The notes under the pieces: generated by a model | Databases searched by the model: none | What the model was told of the DNA's origin: nothing | Seen by the model: the letters and a program-made list of their open reading frames with translations, nothing else | Position numbers and translations under genes: made by a program | In this document: piece after piece, positions 43,030-54,600 of the stretch | How positions within the stretch are numbered: the stretch's first letter is position 1 | How the letters are laid out: each line of letters begins with the position of its first letter | DNA from: Heterocephalus glaber | Lineage: Eukaryota; Chordata; Mammalia; Rodentia; Bathyergidae | Direction of reading: 5' to 3' | Assembly: GCF_000247695.1 (NCBI RefSeq) | Contig: NW_004624849.1 | Coordinates: 3,583,399 to 3,647,398 of the forward strand | DNA: 64,000 nt

Positions 43030-46000
43030 CTGTGACCAAAGAAGTTTCAGTGGTTAGGCAGGGTGGGGGCAGCTGCTGGCGTCTCCTCAGCAGGCAGAGG
43101 GGAGGGGTCCCACTGACACCAAGTCCCAGGTGGCAGAGGGAACGTCTTCAAAGAAGAAACCCCAAGCAGGGGTGCAGCCCAGTGATGCAGTGCAAGCTTA
43201 GCTAGCGTACAGAAGGCTCCATTTCCAGTACAAAACAAACAAAAAAGAAGTAGGTCCTCACTGAGATGAACTCCATCATCCATTACAGGAATGTGATGTG
43301 ACCTTCTGCCTCCCCCTTCCTCCCTGTTCTTTATTCTCACCTGACTTTCTCCATCCTAGAAAGCACCCACCCCCACACGCGGCTAGCTCCTTCTTGTCAC
43401 TAGGGAGATCTTCCCGGACTCCCTAAAGCAGAAGCTCACCTGCTCACCCCACCCCACTCCTGAGGCTTTCTCTCCTCATTCCCGGCATACTGGTCACAAT
43501 CTCCTGTTACAATGGGTCGGTCTGCCCTCCCCACTGGAAGGCAGGCTCTGTGAGAGGTACATGCCCAGTCTCTATAGAGAGGGCTGACGTCCAGGGGTTG
43601 GCATCTGGTGACCAATGGGTCAGCTACTCTGAGTCTTGGTCTCCACATCTGTATGATGAGCATTATGCCATCTACTGCATGTCCATCATGGGCACTGGGC
43701 ACTGGTGAAGAGTGTAAAACTTGTTCCAAGTGTATGGCACAGGTGCTCAGGATGCAGGCAATTGTTCCTATAGGGACCTGGGGTTGGCGGTGACGTGCAG
43801 GTCTCAGGACTGAGCAAATCCCAGCAAGTGTGGGTCGCCAGAGCACTGCATACTACAGAGGAGGTGCAGCGGGTGGCAAACATGGCCAGTCCTCACAGCC
43901 ACCTTGGCCAGGGTGCGCTAATGTTTCAGCAACACCTTGTTCCTCTGCCTGCTACCACCCAAGGAGACCCCAGTTTTTCCATGACACCCCACCCAACACA
44001 CCCAGATCCTTTCTGGGCTCCTCACCCCTTTCTTCTTCCAGCCTCAATGGCCAGGGGATCACCCTTCCCCAGTGCATTCTTCCAGCTCAATTTGGGGTGG
44101 CACCAGGGTGGAAAGGTGGAATAGATCTGCAGACTGAGGGCAGGGCAGGGTGGCTGTGGGCCTATGAAGCTCTCTCTCATTTTCTATTCTCTTTTCCTGC
44201 CCAGCCCTGATGGAAGCTGGGTGCCTACCATCCGAGGTTTGCCTGCCTAGGGCCGGTGGCTGGAGGCAGCCATCAGCTTTCCTTGTCCTGTGTTTGGGCA
44301 GCCGGACTCAATCCTGGACCTGTGTGAGACTTTCCCAAGAGTATGAGGCTGACATACAGCCCCCTGGGGCAGCTGCAGGCAGCAGGGCCCAGGGCTCGGG
44401 CCACTAGAAACCACTTCCAAACCAGCTTGCTCAGCAATCACCCAACGTGGCCCATTCTGGGCATGGGAGGGGAGATGCCAGGAAGGGTCAGGCATCAGTG
44501 TCTGCCCCCTCCTGGAGTCTTGGACCTGGGTATGAAGGTGCCCCAATGCTGGGTACGGTAAGTTTAAACAGGACACCTTAGTGTGATAACCTCTTCCTCC
44601 TCTCAGGAATCACTGTTAGCCTCCAAAGTGGCGTCCCCTTAACAAGGACTAGAAGGAAAGCAAGAGGAAAGGGGCCAGGACAGCAGTGCAGGGTTTAAGG
44701 TGGTAGCCATGGGCAGCCCAGGTCCTGCAGCCCGAGAGCCCAACCAAGACCCCTGGAAAAACAGCTCCCCTAGCTCCTCTTTCCCCTGTCCTCCCTGCTT
44801 CCTGAAGCCTGATCCTTTCTCACTGCTCTGGCTGCAGCACCTGTTTCCTGAGGGTCCTCTCCTCTACCACCAGCTGTTCAGAGTATCAAACTCCCATTGT
44901 CCCTCTGATGAGCTCCCTCTGGCCAGTGGCCATTGTCTATCCTGAGACCCTCTGGGACAGCTCCCTGCATATCTCTGCAGATGCCTCAAATGCAGCCTAT
45001 CCTTGGGCCACCACAGGTGTGGCAGGCAGATAGCCCTTGCCAGTGCCCAGCTCCAATGGAGAGGTGCCATGCATTCTCTAGTCTGTGACTTCCAATCTGT
45101 CAGGACTGGGTTGCTGGCAGGAGGCTGCATGAAGAGACCACGTGCAGAAAGAGACTGCCCATCTGGGGCCTCCCTAGGGCATCCCGCCCCCCACAGAGTG
45201 TGCCAGCTGCCTTGTGCCCTTGGTGTTTTAGCCAGTAAGTTGAGACTGGAAAAGTCAGTCACTAAGCAGCAGTAGTTTCCCTCTATCTTCTGCCAGCCCT
45301 GCTTACATTCACTCTTACTCCCACTTGAGGAAATTTGATGTCAGGCTTGACACTACTTTACACCAAGTCCTGTGGCTTTAATGGCTCCATCTGCACTAGA
45401 CAACCATCTCTCCTACCTGGACTCTTCAGCCTGATCATGGCAGTATGTCATCTTCCCAGCCCTCTTCCAGCCTCAATCCCACTGGCTCTACAGATTCGTG
45501 TTATATGGAGACTCCTACTAAGATTTCACTTCAAGCAAAAACTCTACTGCTCAAAGTCTAGTATACAATGCCAATTGTCGCCCACTTCAGCTGATCCTTT
45601 GAGGCCTGGTTCAAGTGTCACCTCCATTTGGAAGTCTTCCTGGCTTCCCTCCCAGTCTAAATAGGATGAATTTCTCCCATGGCACTGTCTTCCTGCTCTG
45701 GTCTCCACTACTATGAGCAAGAACCACATTCTCCCATGTGCTGGCCTCCAAGGTGACCCCCAGGGGGCAGAATTGGGGGAAGAGTAGAGGGTAAAGAGAG
45801 AGCCAAGCAGCCTGCTTCTGCCAGTGCCCTGCTGTGTGGCTATGGGCAAGACAGCTATTTGTGAAGATGTGGCTGGGGACAGTGTGGACCCTGGCATTTG
45901 GGGGTTGCTGTCAGTTGCCATAGGGAGGGTTGCAGTCCATCATGGTTGCTATGAGGCCATGTGCCCAGTAAATGACTTGAGTCCCCACTGGAATCTGGTT

Positions 46001-47514
46001 CACATTGCTCAGGGTGGGAAGCAGCAAGAGACCCCACCATGGCTCTGCTCTAGCCACCCCTCGCTGTCTGCCACTGGCAGCTCAGTCTTGCCAAGGAACT
46101 GTCACCACTCAAGGTCCTGTGTGTGCTCCCAGGCAGGCCTGGGGCTGATGCTGGCCTAGAACCCAACCGACAGGCAAGGTATGGGCTGCGGTCCCCTCAG
46201 CCTAGGGCAGCGCCTAATGGGGTACTAGGTGGGGAGGGGCATTTGTAGGTCTGTGGGAAGAGTGATTGAGCCCCAGTACCCAGGCTTTGTCCACTGTAAG
46301 GCAGGGTCATGGTCACCTCTCCCCTTCTAGGCCAGAGCTTGGAAGGATAGGAGGTGGCAGTAGAGGTCATGGAGCCTGGCTCAGAACAGGTCTGAGTCTA
46401 CCCTTCCCGGACAGTGCTCAGTACTTCCCTCTGCTGCAAACAACGCTGAGATGAAGGGACTATGGCAGCCTCCATGGCACAGATGGGGGAGCCAAGCGCA
46501 GCGACTCCTACAGGCTGCCTGCAAGCACACAGGTAGAAAGGTCCCCAGGGCTTGGTCTTACAGCTCCTTAAAATATTGCTAACATGAGTGACTAACGTGA
46601 CTCAGCAAACAACACCTTTCTTCAGGCGAAAGAAGGGATCTCTCCGAGCCTCAAATTCCCTGCCTGGTTGATGAGGGCTCTGGGCTTCCTGGATCTCTCT
46701 AACTCTTTCAGTCTCTCACTGTGGTTCAGGCAATTGTAGGTGCTTAGTAAATGCCCCTGGAGAGAGTAGGGAATGAGAGGTTGCAGACAAGCCCAGGCCT
46801 GCCTCTGGACCCCATGGCACTGCTCAAAACCTTCCCCAAGGGTTTCCTGTGGCCAACTGAGGAGCATTTGGCCTCAGTCTCTGCTTTGAACCCCATCTCC
46901 CCCACCTTATTCAGTTTTTAAATTGTGTAGTATAACCTTTTTCTTTTTCTCTGTTCAGTGAACGCCTGCCTATTCATCCTTCCAAAGTCCTAGCCCCAGT
47001 ATCCTTTTCTTTCTGGGATCCCCTTTACCCTTTGGTAATAACAGCTCTTCATATTATAATTTCTGCCTTCCTTTCATTGTTCTGGACAGTCCTCAATCAG
47101 GTGGGTGGAGATGGACTCATATTCATGTTTCTGGCATTGCCCAGCCTAGGTGTAGGTAGAAAGATGAAGAGATAAAGAATTGCTGGGCCAGGTGGGTGTG
47201 GTGGGACACACCTGTAATTCTAGCACCAGGAGGTTGAGGCAAGAAGATCTCAAGTTCAAAACCAGCTTGGGCATTTTATTGAGACTGTGTCTTAAGTATT
47301 TTACAAGGGGCTAGAAATGTAGTTTGATGTGAAGGTCCTGAGTTCAATCCTTAGCACCACAAAAAAAATAAAACAATTAATAGTTGTTGGGGAAACAGGA
47401 GGTAACCAGAGGTCATATGGGTCACATGGGGCCTGGGTTGGAGGACCAGGGCCCCCAGGGCCTTGCATTGCTCAGATGCACCCCCAGGCTTTCCTGTTCC
47501 CAAGCTGCTCTTAC
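43030..47514 (-). other. RAI1: RAI1 intron between the last small exons
   Basis: Holds a weak ID fragment (about 43165-43235), L2 fragments (about 45420-45720 and 46950-47100) and a B1-ID dimer in plus orientation (47185-47370). No other gene is seen. Confidence 0.7.
47185..47370 (+). repeat. B1-ID dimeric SINE
   Basis: B1 half (GGTGGGTGTGGTGGGACACA ... GAGACTGTGTCTTA), then ID half (GGGGCTAGAAATGTAGTTTG ... GTTCAATCCTTAGCACCAC) and an A-rich tail. It has the same dimer plan as those at 655, 880, 20960 and 26985, in the opposite orientation. Confidence 0.75.
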
Positions 47515-47608
47515 CTGCATCACTGGCACATGGGTAGTGGTAGGTGTAGACGCATCCTTCGTAGGAGCACCCAATGGTGGCCCCGGCTTCCTGGCAGCTG
47601 GAACACGT
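47515..47608 (-). CDS. RAI1: RAI1 fourth-exon equivalent, ePHD finger part
   Basis: Ninety-four bases on the minus strand encoding [20 protein letters not shown] then [12 protein letters not shown] (last codon split). Acceptor CTTCATCAG, donor GTAAGA. The spaced Cys and His residues (CSSC, C..C, HYPC) are zinc ligands of the extended PHD/ADD-like finger, which RAI1 uses to engage nucleosomes. The first codon is Thr (ACG), where I recall Met in human. Confidence 0.94.
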
Positions 47609-50600
47609 CTGATGAAGAGAGAGGGAAGGCAGGTAAGTCCTCATGCTTTCCAGACAGGTTCCTGCAATCCCAGACCCCTTTCTCCAAAATGGCCCTAAGG
47701 ATCAGCAGGATGGAGGCACAACGATGAGGCTGTGTTCTTTGGCACCCTAGGCTAGCATGGTGGATAGGGACACCACCATGGGCAGCCAGTGGTGGCCAAG
47801 CACTTCCTACGGGCCATGGAGGGTCCTCATCCTGGCTCATAACAGCCTTCCAGATGGGTGATTCTCAGTAATCCTACTGTATAGGATGTAAGAATAAGGC
47901 TTCCCTTCCAGGCCAGTGCAGTGGCAGGAGGGTACTGTCTGTCTTACCCCAGGGCTCAACGGTCACTCTCCCTGGGATGAATGGGGCTTCAGATCTGAAA
48001 GAGGCAACAGTGCTCCCCTCAAGATGCTAACTTCATTGGAACCAATGCTGGCCAGCATGCATCTGCCCTATCCTGGCCTGGCTGCTCAGAGTGGCCAGGA
48101 TGGACTGGCAGGGCTGGGAAGTTCCTAAGAAAGTGAAGCAAAACTCAAGGCCTAGGTAGGGACATCAAGTTGCCAGAGCATGCCCAGAGGTAAGTCACTT
48201 GCTCTGTGCCAGAATGGCTGGAAGCCCTGTCATGTTGATATTTTCCCGTTACCTACAAAAGTACAGGGGTGGTGACTTGCCTGCAAACTTACTCTTCCAG
48301 CTGGGCCCCAGACCTAGAAGCTGAGCTGGGATATAGAGTCACAAATCACCAACCCATGCTGCCAGGAGCAGGAGGAGGCTGTACCCCAAAACTCTGCATC
48401 CTGGGGAGGCCAGGAGCAGATGTGGGGTGGGGGCTGAGAAACATTCTAGAACACCAAGCTTTCGCAGTCCCTTTGGATGGGCAGTTTACTCAGGGCTGAG
48501 GCCTCCTTCCCATCTGGTCTGGGAAAGGCTCCTGGGTAACTGGGACCCAACATCCCCCCAGTTCCTCACCCAAAAAGGGGTGATGAAGCATGAGTCTCTC
48601 ATCCACAGTGGACCTTGGGGCGCTGTGACGTTTAAGGGGAGCTCTGGGGCCCCTCCGGCTGACGGCCTCTCTCCACTTCACCTGTGCTGGGGCCCCCAGC
48701 AACCCCTGAGGCAGGAATTTGAAAGGCTATTGTAGATGTGAGGAAACTGAGGTACAGAGGGACAAGGCTCAGATGCTTTTGATCCCAGCCACCCCACAGG
48801 GCTGTGGTCATGAATTCTGCCCTGGCTGGCCAAGAGCCCCACACTAGGACCAAGGTAGGCACCAGCCTCCTTATGGCACGAGTACCCCCATCCTCAGCAT
48901 CCCATGGCCAGGCCTCGTTTGGAAGGAGGTGGGGGTTCATTGTGGTATTGAGGGCAGGGCTTGGGGAAGCCTGGGATAAGGGTAGGCTGTGGTCCCAGGA
49001 GGCATGGCAGGGCTCATAGAGGGCAGGTATTATGGGGGGGACTGAAGGAAGAGGGGTGTTCCTGGGGGCTCACAGTTTTGTCCTCCAGAGAGCAGAAGGG
49101 AGGCCAAAGTACCACAGGTGTCTCGAGGTGGGGCTGGGGCCTCAGCTGCATACTGAGCCCTGCTGTGTCCAGGCAGGTCACGGACCACCTGCACAATCTC
49201 GAAGTCTTGTGATGGGTTCAGCTTCTGGGGCTCACAGAGGACAAGTGCCTTCCTGGAGTTACAGAGCCAGCTCTTGGCAGATGGGATTTAAAGCAGGGTC
49301 TGTTGGACTCCACAGGAGTGTGATGTCACTGAGGCAGAAAGCAGTAGTGGCCCTGAGGGTTCCTCTCTATGGAGCCTGGGAAGACCAAACCTTGCCCATC
49401 CTTCCAGGGTGTTTTTGTGAGGACAGCTTTCCCTCGGGGGGATGCACTGGGGCAAGACCCCTGAAGCTGAGGGGAGCAACTTCCTCTCTCCAGTACACAA
49501 GCAGCTGACAAGCCCAGGCAGGGCCAGGACCATCTCTCTGGCACGGAGATGCCTTTGGTGATCAGCGAGTACCTTCTCAAGTGTGCTTCCCTTTCTGGCC
49601 TTCTTGGGATGCCCCCAGCAGTAGGGGCTGCCAGGCCATTTCTGGACCTTGGCCAGCAGACAGGGATGGGTGGGGCAAGTTCTAGGCCTGGCTGAGTGAC
49701 ACTTGGGGGAGGGCACTTTCTCCTCAGCCCAGCAAGGCTGTGTGTGTGTGTGTATAGGTCAATGAGTGGTGACCCATAGGCAGTGGAATGGACTGAGGCA
49801 GGCAAGGGGCTCCATCCATGCTCACTGCTTTCCTCTCCTTGCCCAGGCCAGCCAGGGTGCAGGAAACACAGAGATGATAGTGTATGGGCCTGAGGGATAT
49901 GAGTGTTGGGGAGGGGATACCAGCACTCTGTGAGGCCAGAGCCAAGGCCACAGTGTGCAGGGCACTTCTCAGTGCAGCTGATGAGGATGGCAGGGGAGGG
50001 TGATCCATGGATTATTGTGTTAATGACGGTACAGACTTGAGCCTACTTCTAGAAGTCAGTGACCCAAAAGGAATCAGGAGGGAGGGAAAATTGAGAAGGG
50101 AAGAGGGGAGATCCAGGGCAGAGGGGGCCACCATCAGTTGGGCACACAGGCTGGGTCTTCCCCAGTGAGGAGGGGGCTACTATGCCTGTAAGGAAGACTT
50201 GGGCAGGAGGTCGTGACATGGAGAGGTTCTCCAGCCATCCAGGTGAGTTGTGGAGAGTCAGAGCCTGTGCAATTGGGAGGCATAGGTGGCTGTGTGGTTC
50301 AGTTCAGCACATGATGCCATGGCCACTGTGGGGTGTGGGAGCTACTGTGGGGAGCAGGTGGGCAGCAAGGGAGGAGAGGGAAGCACAGACGGCCAAGGAG
50401 CAGCTCTAGCTCTGCCTGGTCACCAAATGGTTCAGGTACACAGTCACAGCCTAGAGAGGTTCTCTGGCTCCCCCTGGAGACCAATTGCACATAGCAATAG
50501 CAGGAAGGAGGGAGGGAAGGAAAGAAGGGAGGGAGGGCAAGAAGGAGAGAGGGAGGAAGCAGAGAGGAGGGAAGGAGTGGCAAATGGGGACTCCAGACAG

Positions 50601-50657
50601 GGCAGTGCAGAGGTGGTGTAGGCAATCACAGTGAGAAGCCAGCTCCTTGGGGCTTTG

Positions 50658-50688
<31 letters not shown>

Positions 50689-50803
50689 GAGAAGGAGGGA
50701 AGGGGGAAGGGAGAGAGAGAGGGAGGGAGGGAGAACACTAAAACACTGCACCAGGTACAGCTCCGGGGAGCATCATTCCACAGGATCCCAACCCAGGGTC
50801 CTG

Positions 50804-50847
<44 letters not shown>

Positions 50848-51666
50848 GAGAAAGCAGCCCACTGCCTGGGTGGTGCTTCTGCTGACCCCTCCCTTGCTGC
50901 TGGCTAATGCTCCCTTGCACATACCTATACAGAGGCTGTGAGTCTCGAGGAGCCAGCACCAAGTGGCCTGCAGAACTCCTGCAGGAGTCACTGCTATAAA
51001 GGCATCAGCCAGCCATACTACTAGTTCTCACAGTACAGGACACGAAGCCCTGAATGTGGGTCAGGTGCCAGCCTAACAGCGTGACCGGCAGAACCTCAGC
51101 ACATGCCACACTCCTTAAAGTGGGTAGCAATGGCTAAGGCCTACAGTGAGCACAGGGTGGCTCCCAACTGTCACAGATGTTCAGTTGCCAGATCTCCCTG
51201 CCAGACAGTTGAGAACCAAAGGTGGAGAAGCCCTGGCCTGTGTGGGCCAGTGGTCTTGCCCCCCACCAAGGGGAGGGCTGTGCTGGGTCCCTGCTTTAGC
51301 GCTATGTGGGTGAGAGGTCCTCCCCTGAGCCCCAGCTCCATCCAGAGCAGTAGCTTGCTGCCCTGGCATTTAACTCTAGGAAGCCTCACAGCTTGTCTGG
51401 GCCCCAGCGTCTCTGGGCTTGGCACTGGGCCAAAGCTAGAAGGTAACCAGGGGAGTATGAGGGGGGCACTGGCCAGAGTGGACATGAACTACAGTGGGAA
51501 GTCTCCAGGGAATGGCTGGGTGCATGCATCCTGCTTTAACCTCAGATATGACTCAATTCCCTCCAGGAGCTCTGGAGCCTGTGGACAGTGCTGTGACAAT
51601 GCAGCACTGGAGAGTCCAGGCTCCCCAGAACCCCAAACTCCCCACCCCACTGGGCTGGCCTCTTAC
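47609..51666 (-). other. RAI1: RAI1 intron after the large coding exon
   Basis: About 4 kb, mostly unique, with a small MIR (about 48720-48765) and low-complexity tracts: GGGA/GAAG purine runs at 50500-50575, GAGA at 50655-50740 and (GT)n at 50807-50844. No exon or other gene is seen. Confidence 0.75.
50500..50844. repeat. Purine-rich tracts and (GT)n microsatellite
   Basis: Plus-strand purine runs of GGGAGGGA/GAAGGAGG type (50500-50575) and GAGAGAGA type (50655-50740), then about 19 GT units (50807-50844). Confidence 0.95.
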
Positions 51667-54600
51667 CATGTCCACAGCCACTTTCATGGCCTCCTGTAGC
51701 CCAAAGAGCTTCCCGGCCACCAGGTAGACCCCGCCGGTCCACACTGCACAGGCCTCGTGTACCCAGTGCTCCTGGGTGTCCCCAACAGGCTCTGAGGGGG
51801 CCTCCTTGCTGCACTCATGCTTGCGGCTCTTGTCGACTGGTGCCATCTCGTCACCCCCGTCACCCCGGCCATCACAACAGTAGCAACTCTGCAGCCGCCG
51901 GGACAGGCCACGGGCACTGGTGCGCAGTGAGCCCTGCTTGGCTGGGTCAGCTGGGGCATCAAGTCTGGGGGGTTTCCCGGAACCAGTGGCGGCAGCAGCA
52001 GGGGTGGCAGCCACACACTCAAGGCCCTTGAGTGTTCTCTCGAGGGGCAACGGGGCCTCCTCACAGGTGCCTTCTGGACGCACCTTCTCCTTGAGTTTTG
52101 GCTTCTTTTTGGGGAGGCAGTGTTCAGGGTAGTAGGGTCCACAGAGGTCTCCGAGGTCCTTGAAGTTGGCTGGGTTTTGGCAGAGGCAGCAAACGAGGCA
52201 AGAGGTACTCAGGGCCTTGGAAACCACAGGCCCCAGGTGCATCATAGAGGAGAGAGGCAGGGAGGGCCGTGACTGCAGGATGGAACCTCCAGGGAGTGTG
52301 GTCAGGGAAGCCCCAGCCACATCCAAGAAGAAGGAGGATGAAGATGAGGAAGAGGAGGTGGAGGATGAAGGCTTCCTGTGGGGCTTGGGCTCATCCCCCG
52401 GGGAGTTAACAACAGTGCATACAGTGGTGAATGCATCTCGCTTCTCCACCCGCACAAAGGGCGAGAAGGCAGGGGTCCGGCTGTCTGCCCTCAGTCGCTT
52501 GCAAGAGGAAATGTACTTGAGGCGGATTTCAGGCTCTGCAGGATCCAGGGGGAGCACCTGCTGCTGCCGCCTCCGCTTGGCACGCCCCTTACAGGGTGAA
52601 GTATTGGTGTTTTTGGCCCGGCCCCGGGTGAGGCGCTTCCGCTTGGAATAGCTGCTGTAGTTGGCATGGCCTGGCTGCTTCTGTGCCCTTGTCTGGGGCT
52701 GGCAGGACCGGCCCTCAGAGGGCTGGGAAGCCAGGCCCAGCTCCTCTGTCTTTGGCTTCTTGCCTCCACCAGAGTTGTCCTCGCCAGCCCCCTGTGTGCT
52801 GCTGGCCCTGTCTCTGGGACTGAGGAGCAGAGTTGGACCAAGGTAGGGCCGCTTCTCCAGGGGGCCTTTGGGGAGTCCGAGGCCTCCAGCCCTGCCTTTC
52901 CGGCTCCTCTTCTTAGGCGCCAGGGCAGTTGCCCCAGGCTGTAGGGCCTCCGGGGAGGTGAAGGCCTCAGTTTTGAAACAGTCAGCAGAGGACAGTTTCT
53001 TACTGTTCACAAGTTTGCCTTTTAAGGACCTGCTGGCTGGATTTCTGCATAATGGGTCAGCTCCCAAAGCTGCTGGGAGCTTCTGCCCAGTACCCATGCT
53101 TATCAGACCTTCTTCTGCCCTTGCTGGGCTGCCCCCAGCACTCTTGAGGCCACCTCGATCCTTCTCAGGGAGGGCTGGGCTCAGAGGTGTCCCTGGAGGG
53201 GCCCCTGGCACTTTGCATGTGAACTTCTTGAGGCCAGGTGAGGTGATCTTCTGCACGATGGCCTCCAGCTTGAGGCCCCGACCCTTCCGGGGTGGGAGCA
53301 CCTTGGTCTTCATGGCCCCCTGGAAGGCTGCCCGTGAGGTGAGCTTGATGCAGGTATCGGGGCTCTCGGGGGGTGAGGGTTTCATGGTGGGCTCGCTGTT
53401 GCCCTTGGGCTTGGTCTTTTTGGGAGAAGACACCCTCCTGAAGAGGGCAGAGGAGCCCTCGGCCCCCTCCTCCTTCCCATCTCCCCCATTGCTACTGGTG
53501 GTGGTAGTGCTGCTGCTACTCCGTAAAACCAGGTTCCGCTTCTTGGTGGGGACTGGTGCCATGAAGGCAGACTTCCTTTTGAGTGTGTGGAGAGGCTGAT
53601 CAGAAAGCTTGCCCCCAGTGCAGGGCTTGGGGACCCTTGCTCGCTGGCTCACCCTGCCCTCCTTCTGGGGGCTACTGGAGACCTTGAACGTGGTGGGCAG
53701 GTGGCTGTTGGCAAGGAGCTTCTTGGTGGTGCGGCAGTTTGGGAGCCGACTCTCTGCAGGCCGCCGCCGCTTGGAGTAGAAAACCTCCTGGGGCTTCGTG
53801 CGGGACCGGAGGATCATGGAGCGCTGGTCCTTGCTAGGAGTACTGGGCGAGTCTGTCTCCTTGGTTTTGGAGCCCATAGGGCTGCTGTCTGAGGCCACCG
53901 GCAGGGCAGCTGGGTTGCTGGGGCTGGATGCGGCCTTGGGTGAAGGTTTCCCTACCCTCTTGCCTGACTTGAAGGCAGCTCGCTGCTTGCCCCCCAGTTT
54001 GTCAGGGTGTGCAGGCGTAGTGGTCAGGCCTGGGGGTCCAGGTGTACGGGGTTCACTCAGGGCTGTGAGGGAGCGTGTACACATCCTGGGGATCCCTTCT
54101 GAGGTGCCCCGGCCTGGGGCCCCAGCTCCTTCCAGCTGTCCTTGGGGAGGCCCTGTGCAGGATTCAGGGAGCAAAAGGTCTTTGGGCAGCACTGGTGCCC
54201 TGCATGGGGAGTCCTCAGCCTCAGGCAGTCCCCGGTGCACCCGACGGCTCCGTAAACTTTTGCCCCGGGGCACAGGCTCTTTCTTAGCAATGGGTGCCTC
54301 AGGCACTGCTGGCTTGTTTGGCTTCTGGGCCACGGAAGCTTCTGAGGTGGTGGAATCGCCTGGAGCCCGCTCTCCCTCAGAACCCTCTTCCCCTGGCTTC
54401 ATGTGGGACAGGGAAGACTCAAACCAGCTCTGGACCTTCGACTCAGCACCCACAGTGGGGCCTAGCAAGATGACAGACTCCCCAGAGAGGTGGCATGGGG
54501 AACCCCAGCTGGCCTTGGAGTCCAATACTTCTTCTACTTCCTCCTTGGTGCAGATGAGGGGGGCCTTCGGCGACAGTGGGTCCTGCATGCTGGGCCTCTG

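Noticed and set aside
45755..45775. CTCF-like CCCCCAGGGGGCAG
   Set aside because: Only a partial match to the core motif, without flanking support; similar strings arise in GC-rich sequence.
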